From positions 1-5,340 of the forward strand of contig JADZBZ010000413.1 in NCBI GenBank assembly GCA_020851835.1: a stretch of 5,340 bases of DNA, written 5' to 3'. This DNA comes from Acidobacteriota bacterium. Its GTDB lineage: Bacteria > Acidobacteriota > Vicinamibacteria > Vicinamibacterales > UBA2999. The notes beneath the pieces were generated by a model that had not been told where the DNA came from, did not search any database, and saw nothing but the letters and a program-made list of their open reading frames with translations. The translations under genes were made by a program, and so were the position numbers. How positions within the stretch are numbered: the first letter of the stretch is position 1; each line of letters starts with the position of its first letter. Positions 1-5,340 of this stretch are shown one piece after another.

Positions 1-2726
1 AAGACGCCGGTATCTGGCCCCCCTTTGTAGGCTTGACCGGTCGCGTGCAGGAAGCGTGGGCCGAAGCCCAGGCAGGTCGCGACGCGCCTCTGGTCCCGGA
101 CCGCCTGTCGCATGGCCTGCAAAGCCTCCTCGTGCGGCTGGTTCATCGCGAGGTAGGCCAGCATCGCGAAGTAGTCGCCGCGCTGAATCCGGCTCAGGTG
201 CGCCCGCAGGTACGCGGCGATCGATCGCTCGCCGCCCAGTACCTGTTCCAAGGCGGCGGCGTTGTTCGCATCCGTGAACAGCTCGAGTCCCGCCTCCGCG
301 AAGATCGGCGTCTCAGCGGGAACCGTGCCGGTTGTTTCGAACGCGGAGGTGAGCTCGCGCGTGGCGACCTTGCTCGCTTCCACATCGGGCTGATCGAACG
401 GATTGATCCCGATGATGGCGCCGGCCACCGCCGTAGCCATCTCCCAGCGGAAGAACTCCTGACCGATGCCGTAGAGGTCGGCGACGCCAATCCGCACGAC
501 CGGCTGCCCGGCGCGCTCCAGTGCATCGACCGCGACATCCTGCACGGGATCCGGCTGGGAATCAAGGCGCAGATGGACGAACAGCCGGTCCTGGTCGTAG
601 ACGCGCGGATCGCCGAGCGGCTCGCGATCGACGGGGATGAGACCCTTCCCGTCTTTGCCCGTGGATTCGGCGATCAGTTGCTCGAGCCAGGCGCCGAGGC
701 CCGCAATGCCCGCCGAGGTCACCAGCGTCACCTTGTTACGACCCGCGCCGGCCAGCGTCCCCAGGATGGCGCCCAGGACGACCGCCGGGTTCTCCTCGGC
801 GGGGACGCTCGCCGCACAGGAATGCACCATCAGTTCCGTCCGGTCGAGCAACTGCCCGATGTCGACGCCCATCAACGCCGCCGGGACGAGTCCGAAGTTC
901 GAGAGGGCCGAATAGCGTCCGCCGATGCTCGGCACGCCGAAGAACACCTGACGGAACCGCTCGCGCTCGGCGGTGTGCTGGAGCGTCGAATCGGGATCGG
1001 TGATGGCCATGAAATGGCCGCCCGCCAGGCTCTCACCAACCACTCCCGTCACGCGCTCCAGGAAGTATTGCAGCAGGATGTTGGGCTCGAGTGTCGTGCC
1101 CGACTTGCTCGACACGATGAAGAGCGTATGCGCGAGATCCACGGCGCTCTCGGTCGCCGCGATCTGCGCGGGATCGGTGGAGTCCAGCACGTGCAGCTCG
1201 GGAAAGCCCTTGATCGTGCCGAAGGTCGTTCGCATCACCTCCGCCGCCAGGCTCGACCCACCCATGCCGAGCAGCACGGCGTGCGACACGCCGGCGTTGG
1301 CCACCTCCGCGGCGACGTCTCTCAGCGGACCGATGTGCGCCAGTTGATCGTCGGTGACGTCCAGCCAGCCCAGCCAGCGGTTCTCGTCGCCACCGGTCCA
1401 GAGCGTGGCGTCGCGTCCCCACAGACGCCGTGCCTTGCCCGACTGCTGCCACTCCGCCACCACGTCCGCGACCTCGACCGCGAGATCCTGAGGGAGCGTA
1501 TGGCGCTGCCGATTCAGCATCGACGTGAGCTCGCTTTGCCGTCCTTTGTCCACGGCCGCGAGCAGCGTGTCGAACGCCTCGCTGAACAACGTGACTCCAT
1601 CCTCGGTCAGCCGGTCGGTCACCTCACTGAGAGAAATGCCCACGCGCGCCAGCCCCTCGATCGCCTCGTGCGCACTCTCGAGGTGCTCTTCGAGCCTTGC
1701 CTCGAGTTGCCCGTGATCGCGGAACGCCTCGAGCGTCGCCGGCGTCATCGTGTTCACCGTTTCCGGGCCGATCAGCTCCTCGACATATCGGACGTCCCGG
1801 TAACGAGGATTCTTGGTGCTGGTGCTCGCCCACAGGAGACGTTGTGGATGCGCCCCCTTGGCGGCCAGCCGCTGCCACTCGGCGGTGCGACCGAGCGCCA
1901 GATAGCGCTGGTAGGCCAGCTTGGCATTGGCAATCGCGACGGTTCCGAGGAGGCCGGTCAGCGAGGCGCGGACGCCCTCATCGGTGGCGGTCGCCAGTCG
2001 CTGCGTCAGCAGGCCGTCCACCATCGTGTCGATTCGGCTCACGAAGAAACTGGCAACGCTGGCCACCTTGGCCGCGTGACCGCCATGCTCGACGAATGTC
2101 GAGAGGCCGTCGATGTAGGCCTGCGCGACCTCTTCGTACCGGGCGATGCCGAACAGCAGCGTGACGTTGACGTTGATGCCTTCGCTGACCAGTTGACGAA
2201 TGGCCGGCACGCCTTCGGTGGTGGCCGGCACCTTGATCATCACATTGTCGCGACTGACGGCGCTCCAGAGGCGACGCGCATCTTCGATCGTGGCCGTAGT
2301 GTCGTGGGCCAGGTACGGCGACACTTCCAGGCTCACGTAACCATCCGTCCGTTCGGTCGCGTCGTACACCGGGCGCAGCAGGTCGGCGGCATCACGGATA
2401 TCGCGAATGGCCAGCGCCTCGTACAGCGCCATGGGCTCGAGATCGCGACGCCGCTCGATGTCCTGCAGGGCGTTGAGATAGTCGGTGCTGCCCGCGATCG
2501 CCTTTTCGAAGATGGATGGGTTGGAGGTGACCCCGCGAAGCCCGTCTTCAGCAATCAGCCGGCCGAACTCACCGCTCGCGAACAGACTGCGCCGCAGGTA
2601 GTCCAGCCAGACCGACTGCCCGAATCCCTGCAACGCCGTGATCCGGTTCGGAGCCTTCTGTCCATCCTCGGCCGCAACACTGGCCCCAGGTTGCCGGGCG
2701 ACGACATCGTTGGTGGTGTCTGACAC
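1..2726 (-). CDS. Bifunctional transaldolase / glucose-6-phosphate isomerase (Tal-Pgi fusion), C-terminus cut by window edge
   Basis: Seen: 908 complete codons read from a GTG at 2726 to the left edge without a stop. The transaldolase half covers about residues 28-392. It has VTSNPSIFEKAI (66-77), Glu134 in SLEVSPYLAHDT, Lys165 in MIKVPATTEG as the expected Schiff-base lysine, Asn187/Thr189 in NVNVTLLF, Ser226 in ASFFVSRID, and WASTSTKNP ending near 307. After a linker comes the isomerase half (about 411 onward): SIS motifs GMGGSS (487-492) and SSKSGTT (539-545), GGRYSALS (602-609), Glu687 in AESTGK as likely catalytic base, and Gln779/Lys786 in NPFDQPDVEASK, matching the Gln/Lys pair of animal isomerase. 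A C-terminal part ends in GPRFLHATGQ and KGGPDTGV. Family knowledge: such fusions are roughly 950 residues, so a few dozen are probably missing here. Transaldolase moves a dihydroxyacetone unit between sugar phosphates; the isomerase interconverts fructose-6-phosphate and glucose-6-phosphate. Both reactions are cytosolic. All key residues appear intact. Confidence 0.96.
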   Translation of the reverse strand, partial: MSDTTNDVVARQPGASVAAEDGQKAPNRITALQGFGQSVWLDYLRRSLFASGEFGRLIAEDGLRGVTSNPSIFEKAIAGSTDYLNALQDIERRRDLEPMALYEALAIRDIRDAADLLRPVYDATERTDGYVSLEVSPYLAHDTTATIEDARRLWSAVSRDNVMIKVPATTEGVPAIRQLVSEGINVNVTLLFGIARYEEVAQAYIDGLSTFVEHGGHAAKVASVASFFVSRIDTMVDGLLTQRLATATDEGVRASLTGLLGTVAIANAKLAYQRYLALGRTAEWQRLAAKGAHPQRLLWASTSTKNPRYRDVRYVEELIGPETVNTMTPATLEAFRDHGQLEARLEEHLESAHEAIEGLARVGISLSEVTDRLTEDGVTLFSEAFDTLLAAVDKGRQSELTSMLNRQRHTLPQDLAVEVADVVAEWQQSGKARRLWGRDATLWTGGDENRWLGWLDVTDDQLAHIGPLRDVAAEVANAGVSHAVLLGMGGSSLAAEVMRTTFGTIKGFPELHVLDSTDPAQIAATESAVDLAHTLFIVSSKSGTTLEPNILLQYFLERVTGVVGESLAGGHFMAITDPDSTLQHTAERERFRQVFFGVPSIGGRYSALSNFGLVPAALMGVDIGQLLDRTELMVHSCAASVPAEENPAVVLGAILGTLAGAGRNKVTLVTSAGIAGLGAWLEQLIAESTGKDGKGLIPVDREPLGDPRVYDQDRLFVHLRLDSQPDPVQDVAVDALERAGQPVVRIGVADLYGIGQEFFRWEMATAVAGAIIGINPFDQPDVEASKVATRELTSAFETTGTVPAETPIFAEAGLELFTDANNAAALEQVLGGERSIAAYLRAHLSRIQRGDYFAMLAYLAMNQPHEEALQAMRQAVRDQRRVATCLGFGPRFLHATGQAYKGGPDTGV

Positions 2727-2731
2727 GTCTG

Positions 2732-2737
2732 ACCTCC
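2732..2737 (-). promoter_or_regulatory. Ribosome binding site of the Tal-Pgi gene
   Basis: A perfect GGAGGT on the minus strand lies 5 nt upstream of the GTG at 2726. It decides the start: the first clearly conserved transaldolase residues begin about 27 codons later, leaving a short polar leader, and no other start in this frame has a comparable site. Confidence 0.8.
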
Positions 2738-2846
2738 GCGAACGTAACCGCGAAATCCGGACGACGCTTTGTCGAACCGAATCCTGCGCCGATCACAGCT
2801 TACACGCCGCGAGCAGGGCCGACGACGCGAAATGGCCCGCCCTCTG

Positions 2847-2860
2847 GCCGGGCGCCCGGC
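2847..2860. repeat. Perfect 14-bp GC-only palindrome in the divergent spacer
   Basis: GCCGGGCGCCCGGC equals its own reverse complement and does not extend further on either side. It lies about midway between the two divergent starts. It could be an operator half-site pair, or chance in GC-rich DNA. With no central loop and no T tract, it is not a classic terminator. Confidence 0.45.
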
Positions 2861-2930
2861 TCGGATGGGGGCGAAAGATTCAGAATGAAACGAACGCCCG
2901 AACCTCGGCGCGGCCGACCGCTCCGACGGT

Positions 2931-2959
2931 TTGCGGCTCGTCCGAGGCTGCGGTAGACT
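2931..2959 (+). promoter_or_regulatory. Candidate sigma-70-like promoter of the membrane-protein gene
   Basis: TTGCGG (2931-2936) and TAGACT (2954-2959) are separated by 17 bp, the ideal spacing. The -10 element matches four of six consensus bases and the -35 three of six. Transcription would start near 2966, giving a 5' leader of only about 17 nt before the ATG at 2983. This is a prediction from sequence alone. Confidence 0.45.
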
Positions 2960-2973
2960 GCTCGCGCGCGAGC
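2960..2973. repeat. Perfect 14-bp palindrome at the predicted transcription start
   Basis: GCTCGCGCGCGAGC is its own reverse complement. It sits directly after the candidate -10 element and ends 9 bp before the ATG at 2983. Its position suits an operator or a structure that hides the ribosome binding region, but alternating GC runs like this also arise by chance in high-GC genomes. Confidence 0.45.
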
Positions 2974-2982
2974 GCGCAGCCG

Positions 2983-3519
2983 ATGTCCGACCGAGCGCCA
3001 TCGTCCGAACCTCCGACCAGGAAGGAGATCGACGCGGCAGAACGCCTCGGGATCGGCCTGAGCCTCTATCGCCAGTTCAAGAAAAATGCCGGCAGCGCGG
3101 CCGACACGCTCGAGGAGGGCGAGGGACCGGCCGATATCGTGGCGGAGGATCACCTCTACCAGAAGATGCGCATCCGGCCGGGCGTGTTCAAGGCCCGTCA
3201 CACCGCGCCCAGCGTCTTCGTGGCGGCGGCGCGCACCCCCGGCGAGGTCGCGCGCAGTCTGCTGACCATCGTCTGCTATCTCGCGTTCCTGTTCCTGATC
3301 GTCGGGTTCGGTGGGGACACCGTGCAACGCGTGCCGGGCGTGTTTCAGGTCTTCGCTCTTGTCGTCATGGTGATCCCGGCGATGATGCTGTCCGCATTCG
3401 TCTGGGAGCGTGTGGGTGAGAACGTGCGCGACGTCGTCCGTGCGCTGGTCCGCTTCTGGCCCCTCACGCTGCTCGTCCTGCTCTTCGCGCTCGGGCTGAT
3501 CAGGCTGCTCCTCGGTTGA
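2983..3519 (+). CDS. Unrecognised small membrane protein with three predicted transmembrane segments
   Basis: Seen: 178 residues. The N-terminal 90 or so are polar and charged, with a possible short helix around 14-35 (KEIDAAERLGIGLSLYRQFK), an acidic patch at 41-47 and a basic stretch at 61-73. Three hydrophobic segments follow at about 92-111, 119-140 and 158-177. The loop between the second and third is rich in arginine (143, 149, 153, 157), and Arg84/Arg91 flank the first. By the positive-inside rule the N-terminus is predicted to be cytoplasmic. There is no signal peptide and no catalytic motif I recognise. The ATG at 2983 is chosen because it lies just after a candidate promoter and because upstream in-frame sequence looks non-coding; there is no clear Shine-Dalgarno site. 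The gene is divergent from Tal-Pgi and convergent with the Rieske-FAD gene, so it is probably monocistronic. The function is unknown; overall organisation vaguely recalls small DUF or holin-like inner-membrane proteins, but I cannot assign a family. Confidence 0.75.
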   Translation: MSDRAPSSEPPTRKEIDAAERLGIGLSLYRQFKKNAGSAADTLEEGEGPADIVAEDHLYQKMRIRPGVFKARHTAPSVFVAAARTPGEVARSLLTIVCYLAFLFLIVGFGGDTVQRVPGVFQVFALVVMVIPAMMLSAFVWERVGENVRDVVRALVRFWPLTLLVLLFALGLIRLLLG

Positions 3520-3585
3520 CAACGCGAGCGGGATCATTCGACGCGGCGACGCAATGAGAGGCGTGATTCAGACCCGGCGGCACGA
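3520..3585. other. Convergent intergenic spacer
   Basis: The membrane-protein gene and the Rieske-FAD gene both end at this 66-bp spacer. A bidirectional terminator would be expected, but I see only a weak 5-bp inverted pair (TCATT at 3534-3538, AATGA at 3553-3557) and no strong GC stem followed by a T run on either strand. Confidence 0.5.
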
Positions 3586-5145
3586 TCATCTTCCCACGGG
3601 CGACTGCCGGCCGGTGAATCCCTCGCCGCCGCTCTCCATCGCCCTCTCGGCCTCGAGGCTTTGAAGGTCGCGGCCGATGGTCGCGACGGCCACCGTCCGG
3701 CCGGCGCGGTTGTACGTCACGGTGCAGTCCCGGGCGTCGAGACGGCCATCAATGGCCACATCGTCCCAGGCCTCGGCGTGCCCGACATAGTTGATACGGA
3801 TGTCGTAGTGCTGGCTCCAGAAGAACGGCAGGGCATCGTACGCCTCACGACCGCCCAGCATGTTCCTTGCCGCCGTCTGCCCCTGGCCTTGCGCCACGAC
3901 CCAGTGCTCGACGCGGATGCGGTCGCCGGTGTGCGGGTCGGGCCATCGCGCGATGTCGCCGGCGGCAAACACACCCGGCGCGCTTGTCTCGAGGTGCTCG
4001 TTGACGGTGACACCGCGATCGACGGCCAGGCCGGCCTTCTCGGCAAGCTCGATGGAAGGCCGCACGCCCACTCCCGCGACGAGGGCGTCCGCCTCCAGCT
4101 TCGTTCCGTCGCTCAGCGTGACGGTCCGATCGTCTATCCGGCTGACGGTGGCGCCCAGGTGAAAGGCCACGCCGTGGTCCTCGTGCACCTTCCTGATGAA
4201 TCCGCCCACCGTCTCCCCCATGACCCGGCCGAGAGGCACCGTGTCGGGCGCGACGACGTCCACGAGGAGCCCCCGGGTGCGCAGCGATGCCGCGACCTCC
4301 AGGCCAATGAAGCTCGCACCGACGACCACGATCCGCCTGGCGCCAGCGAGGCTGGCGATAATCGCCTGGCTATCAGCGAACGTGCGCAGGTAATGGATCG
4401 GAATCGCCGGCTCGCCGGGGAAGGCCAGTTGAACGGGAGTGGCGCCTGTCGCCATGAGCAGCCTGCCGAAGGTGTACGACCGGCCGTCCACGAGGTCGAC
4501 CCGGCAGCCCTTGACATCGAGCGACGCGACCCGCGCACCGAGCACCAGGTCGATGCGTTGTTCGGTGTAGAACTCCGGCGACCTCAAGGGGATCCAGTCT
4601 GCCTCCGCCGTGCCGGCCAGAAAATCCTTCGAAAGGTTCGGACGATCGCACGGCGGCGCCTCGTCGGCGCTGAGCATCGTGATGGCGCCACCGTACCCTT
4701 CGCGGCGGAGCATGTCGGCCGCGGCCAGCCCGGCAGCGCCGCCACCGACGATGACGATGGAGGTTGGCTCCTCGCGCGAGCGGGCGGACGGGCGCGGGAG
4801 GGGTGCCGGCAGCCTTTCGCGGACGAACACCGTATCGCCGGCCCGCTCCACGCGCCAGCAGCCGACCGGGTCGAGCGCCGGCGCACGTAGCGCTTCGCCG
4901 GTGCGAAGACTGAAGCAGGCGTGGTGCCACGGACAGCGCACCGTGTCGCCGACAATGAGCCCCTCGGCCAGCGGCCCATGATAGTGCGTGCAATGCGCCC
5001 CTATCGCGAAGATCTCGTCGCCTCGCCTGGCCAGGACCACCTCGTCTGAATCCACCCGTCCGGCGAGCAGGCCACCGTCGGGAAGCTGCTGCAATGACAC
5101 GCCTGCCCGGAAGTCGGGTGCGGCCGTCTCGTCTCGGTCAGTCAT
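3586..5145 (-). CDS. Rieske [2Fe-2S]-FAD-NAD(P)H oxidoreductase, AIFM3/BphA4-like
   Basis: Seen: 519 residues, complete. An N-terminal Rieske domain (about 12-110) has the cluster motif Cys52-x-His54-x16-Cys71-x2-His74 (CTHYHGPL and CPWHHACF). A Pro/Arg linker (113-126) leads to the FAD dinucleotide fold with GGGAAG (134-139). CDRPNLSK (166-173) and ATGATP (232-237) follow, then the NAD(P)H fold with GASFIG (276-281), the second FAD motif AAGD (394-397), and a reductase C-terminal domain from about 436 containing PFFWSQHYD. Family knowledge: this order matches bacterial relatives of human AIFM3, which resemble ferredoxin reductases of aromatic dioxygenases with a fused Rieske domain. The FAD part takes electrons from NAD(P)H and passes them one at a time to an iron-sulfur protein; here the fused Rieske may be the acceptor or relay. 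The protein is likely cytoplasmic, as I see no export signal. All cofactor motifs are intact. The physiological acceptor is unknown. It lies 21 bp downstream of the molybdopterin oxidoreductase gene, probably in one operon. Confidence 0.93.
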   Translation of the reverse strand: MTDRDETAAPDFRAGVSLQQLPDGGLLAGRVDSDEVVLARRGDEIFAIGAHCTHYHGPLAEGLIVGDTVRCPWHHACFSLRTGEALRAPALDPVGCWRVERAGDTVFVRERLPAPLPRPSARSREEPTSIVIVGGGAAGLAAADMLRREGYGGAITMLSADEAPPCDRPNLSKDFLAGTAEADWIPLRSPEFYTEQRIDLVLGARVASLDVKGCRVDLVDGRSYTFGRLLMATGATPVQLAFPGEPAIPIHYLRTFADSQAIIASLAGARRIVVVGASFIGLEVAASLRTRGLLVDVVAPDTVPLGRVMGETVGGFIRKVHEDHGVAFHLGATVSRIDDRTVTLSDGTKLEADALVAGVGVRPSIELAEKAGLAVDRGVTVNEHLETSAPGVFAAGDIARWPDPHTGDRIRVEHWVVAQGQGQTAARNMLGGREAYDALPFFWSQHYDIRINYVGHAEAWDDVAIDGRLDARDCTVTYNRAGRTVAVATIGRDLQSLEAERAMESGGEGFTGRQSPVGR

Positions 5146-5152
5146 CGTCTTG

Positions 5153-5158
5153 TCCTCT
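5153..5158 (-). promoter_or_regulatory. Ribosome binding site of the Rieske-FAD reductase gene
   Basis: AGAGGA on the minus strand sits 7 nt upstream of the ATG at 5145, within the 21-bp gap after the upstream stop codon. The position and spacing support this ATG as the start and suggest translation from a shared transcript. Confidence 0.7.
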
Positions 5159-5166
5159 GCTTGTCA

Positions 5167-5340
5167 TCAGATGGGCGCCAGCCGGCTGTAGTGCAGCAGG
5201 TCGGCTCGCCAGCCGCCGCAGCCCTCTCCAATGTCATCGTAGCTGGCGACGAGCTCCATCGACCGGATCCATTTCACCATCTTGTAGCCGAGCTGGCTCT
5301 CCAGCCGCAGCCGCAGGGGGGCACCGAAAGCCACGGGCAG
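5167..5340 (-). CDS. Molybdopterin-dependent oxidoreductase, sulfite oxidase/YedY-like, C-terminal fragment
   Basis: Seen: 57 codons plus TGA, open to the right edge; the N-terminal part lies outside the window. The fragment contains GAPLRLRLESQLGYKMVKWI (residues 6-25 of the fragment), then RSMELV, and ends in DLLHYSRLAPI. Family knowledge: a GAPLRL...LGYK..KW/I...IELV block near the C-terminus is typical of oxidoreductases carrying the sulfite oxidase-type molybdopterin domain, where it closes the cofactor-binding fold. Members include periplasmic YedY/MsrP-like reductases and sulfite dehydrogenases. The cysteine that ligates molybdenum and any export signal would lie outside this window, so substrate, direction of reaction and cellular location cannot be told. 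The stop at 5167 is 21 bp from the next start. A C-terminal cysteine (GEGCGG, about residue 41) is visible; its role is unknown. Confidence 0.8.
   Translation of the reverse strand: MPVAFGAPLRLRLESQLGYKMVKWIRSMELVASYDDIGEGCGGWRADLLHYSRLAPI

Larger units (their letters stand above)
2727..2982. other. Divergent intergenic region
   Basis: This spacer separates the leftward Tal-Pgi gene from the rightward membrane-protein gene and should hold promoters for both. A sigma-70-like candidate for the rightward gene is at 2931-2959. For the leftward gene I see only a weak -10-like TAAGCT (minus strand, 2797-2802) without a good -35 partner. Two perfect 14-bp palindromes lie at 2847-2860 and 2960-2973. 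The frame of the membrane gene is open through this spacer, but the translation is low-complexity and Arg/Ser/Ala-rich, with no recognisable domain. Confidence 0.6.

Noticed and set aside
33..2723. An 896-codon plus-strand reading frame
   Set aside because: It is the codon-aligned mirror of the Tal-Pgi gene. Its translation is rich in Arg, His, Gln and Asp with no domain, while the minus strand gives clear transaldolase and isomerase motifs throughout.
2797..2802. TAAGCT on the minus strand as a -10 box for Tal-Pgi
   Set aside because: No reasonable -35 element lies 16-18 bp upstream, so the match is not distinguishable from chance.
2638..2982. Upstream extension of the membrane protein by 115 residues
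   Set aside because: The extension would overlap the Tal-Pgi start on the other strand and cover its promoter region, and it has Arg/Ser/Ala-rich composition with no domain. The ATG at 2983 fits the promoter better.
2555..3001. A 148-codon minus-strand frame spanning the divergent spacer and the start of Tal-Pgi
   Set aside because: It overlaps the Tal-Pgi N-terminus in another frame and translates to Arg/Ser-rich low-complexity sequence without conserved motifs.
2800..3537. A 245-codon minus-strand reading frame
   Set aside because: It is the codon-aligned antisense of the membrane-protein gene, full of Asp, Glu, His and Arg repeats typical of mirrored hydrophobic coding sequence.
3534..3557. 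Possible bidirectional terminator between the convergent genes
   Set aside because: The stem is only five AT-rich pairs with a 14-nt loop and no adjoining T run, so it is too weak to call.
3661..4890. A 409-codon plus-strand reading frame
   Set aside because: It mirrors the Rieske-FAD gene codon for codon, shows no recognisable domain, and is explained by the lack of TTA, CTA and TCA codons in the real gene.

Overview
The window is high in G+C (about two thirds by eye) and strongly biased to codons ending in G or C. It looks like ordinary chromosomal sequence from a Gram-negative-type heterotroph. The fused transaldolase/phosphoglucose isomerase, together with a Rieske-FAD reductase beside a molybdopterin oxidoreductase, would fit Acidobacteriota or some Proteobacteria. 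That placement is an inference from gene content; no rRNA or other marker is present to settle it.

Layout. (1) From the left edge to 2726, minus strand, lies a long gene for a bifunctional transaldolase/glucose-6-phosphate isomerase. It starts at a GTG behind a good GGAGGT site and runs off the left edge, so only its extreme C-terminus is missing. (2) A divergent intergenic region of about 256 bp (2727-2982) carries a plausible sigma-70-like promoter for the rightward gene and two perfect 14-bp GC-rich palindromes. (3) At 2983-3519, plus strand, is a small gene for an unrecognised protein with three predicted membrane segments. (4) A 66-bp convergent spacer follows. (5) At 3586-5145, minus strand, is a complete gene for an AIFM3/BphA4-like FAD-NAD(P)H oxidoreductase with an N-terminal Rieske [2Fe-2S] domain. 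(6) From 5167 to the right edge, minus strand, is the C-terminal end of a sulfite oxidase/YedY-like molybdopterin oxidoreductase. It lies 21 bp upstream of the Rieske-FAD gene in the same direction, so the two probably form one transcription unit.

How the genes may work together. The fused Tal-Pgi enzyme links the non-oxidative pentose phosphate pathway to glucose-6-phosphate: fructose-6-phosphate made by the transaldolase half can be isomerised by the other half. The molybdopterin enzyme and the Rieske-FAD reductase could be redox partners, but this rests only on their adjacency. The membrane protein has no evident link to either group. Much of the window is also open in the mirrored antisense frame, which produces long spurious reading frames; these are explained by codon bias and are not annotated.

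I found no mobile element, CRISPR array, tRNA, rRNA or riboswitch, and no convincing new biological system.
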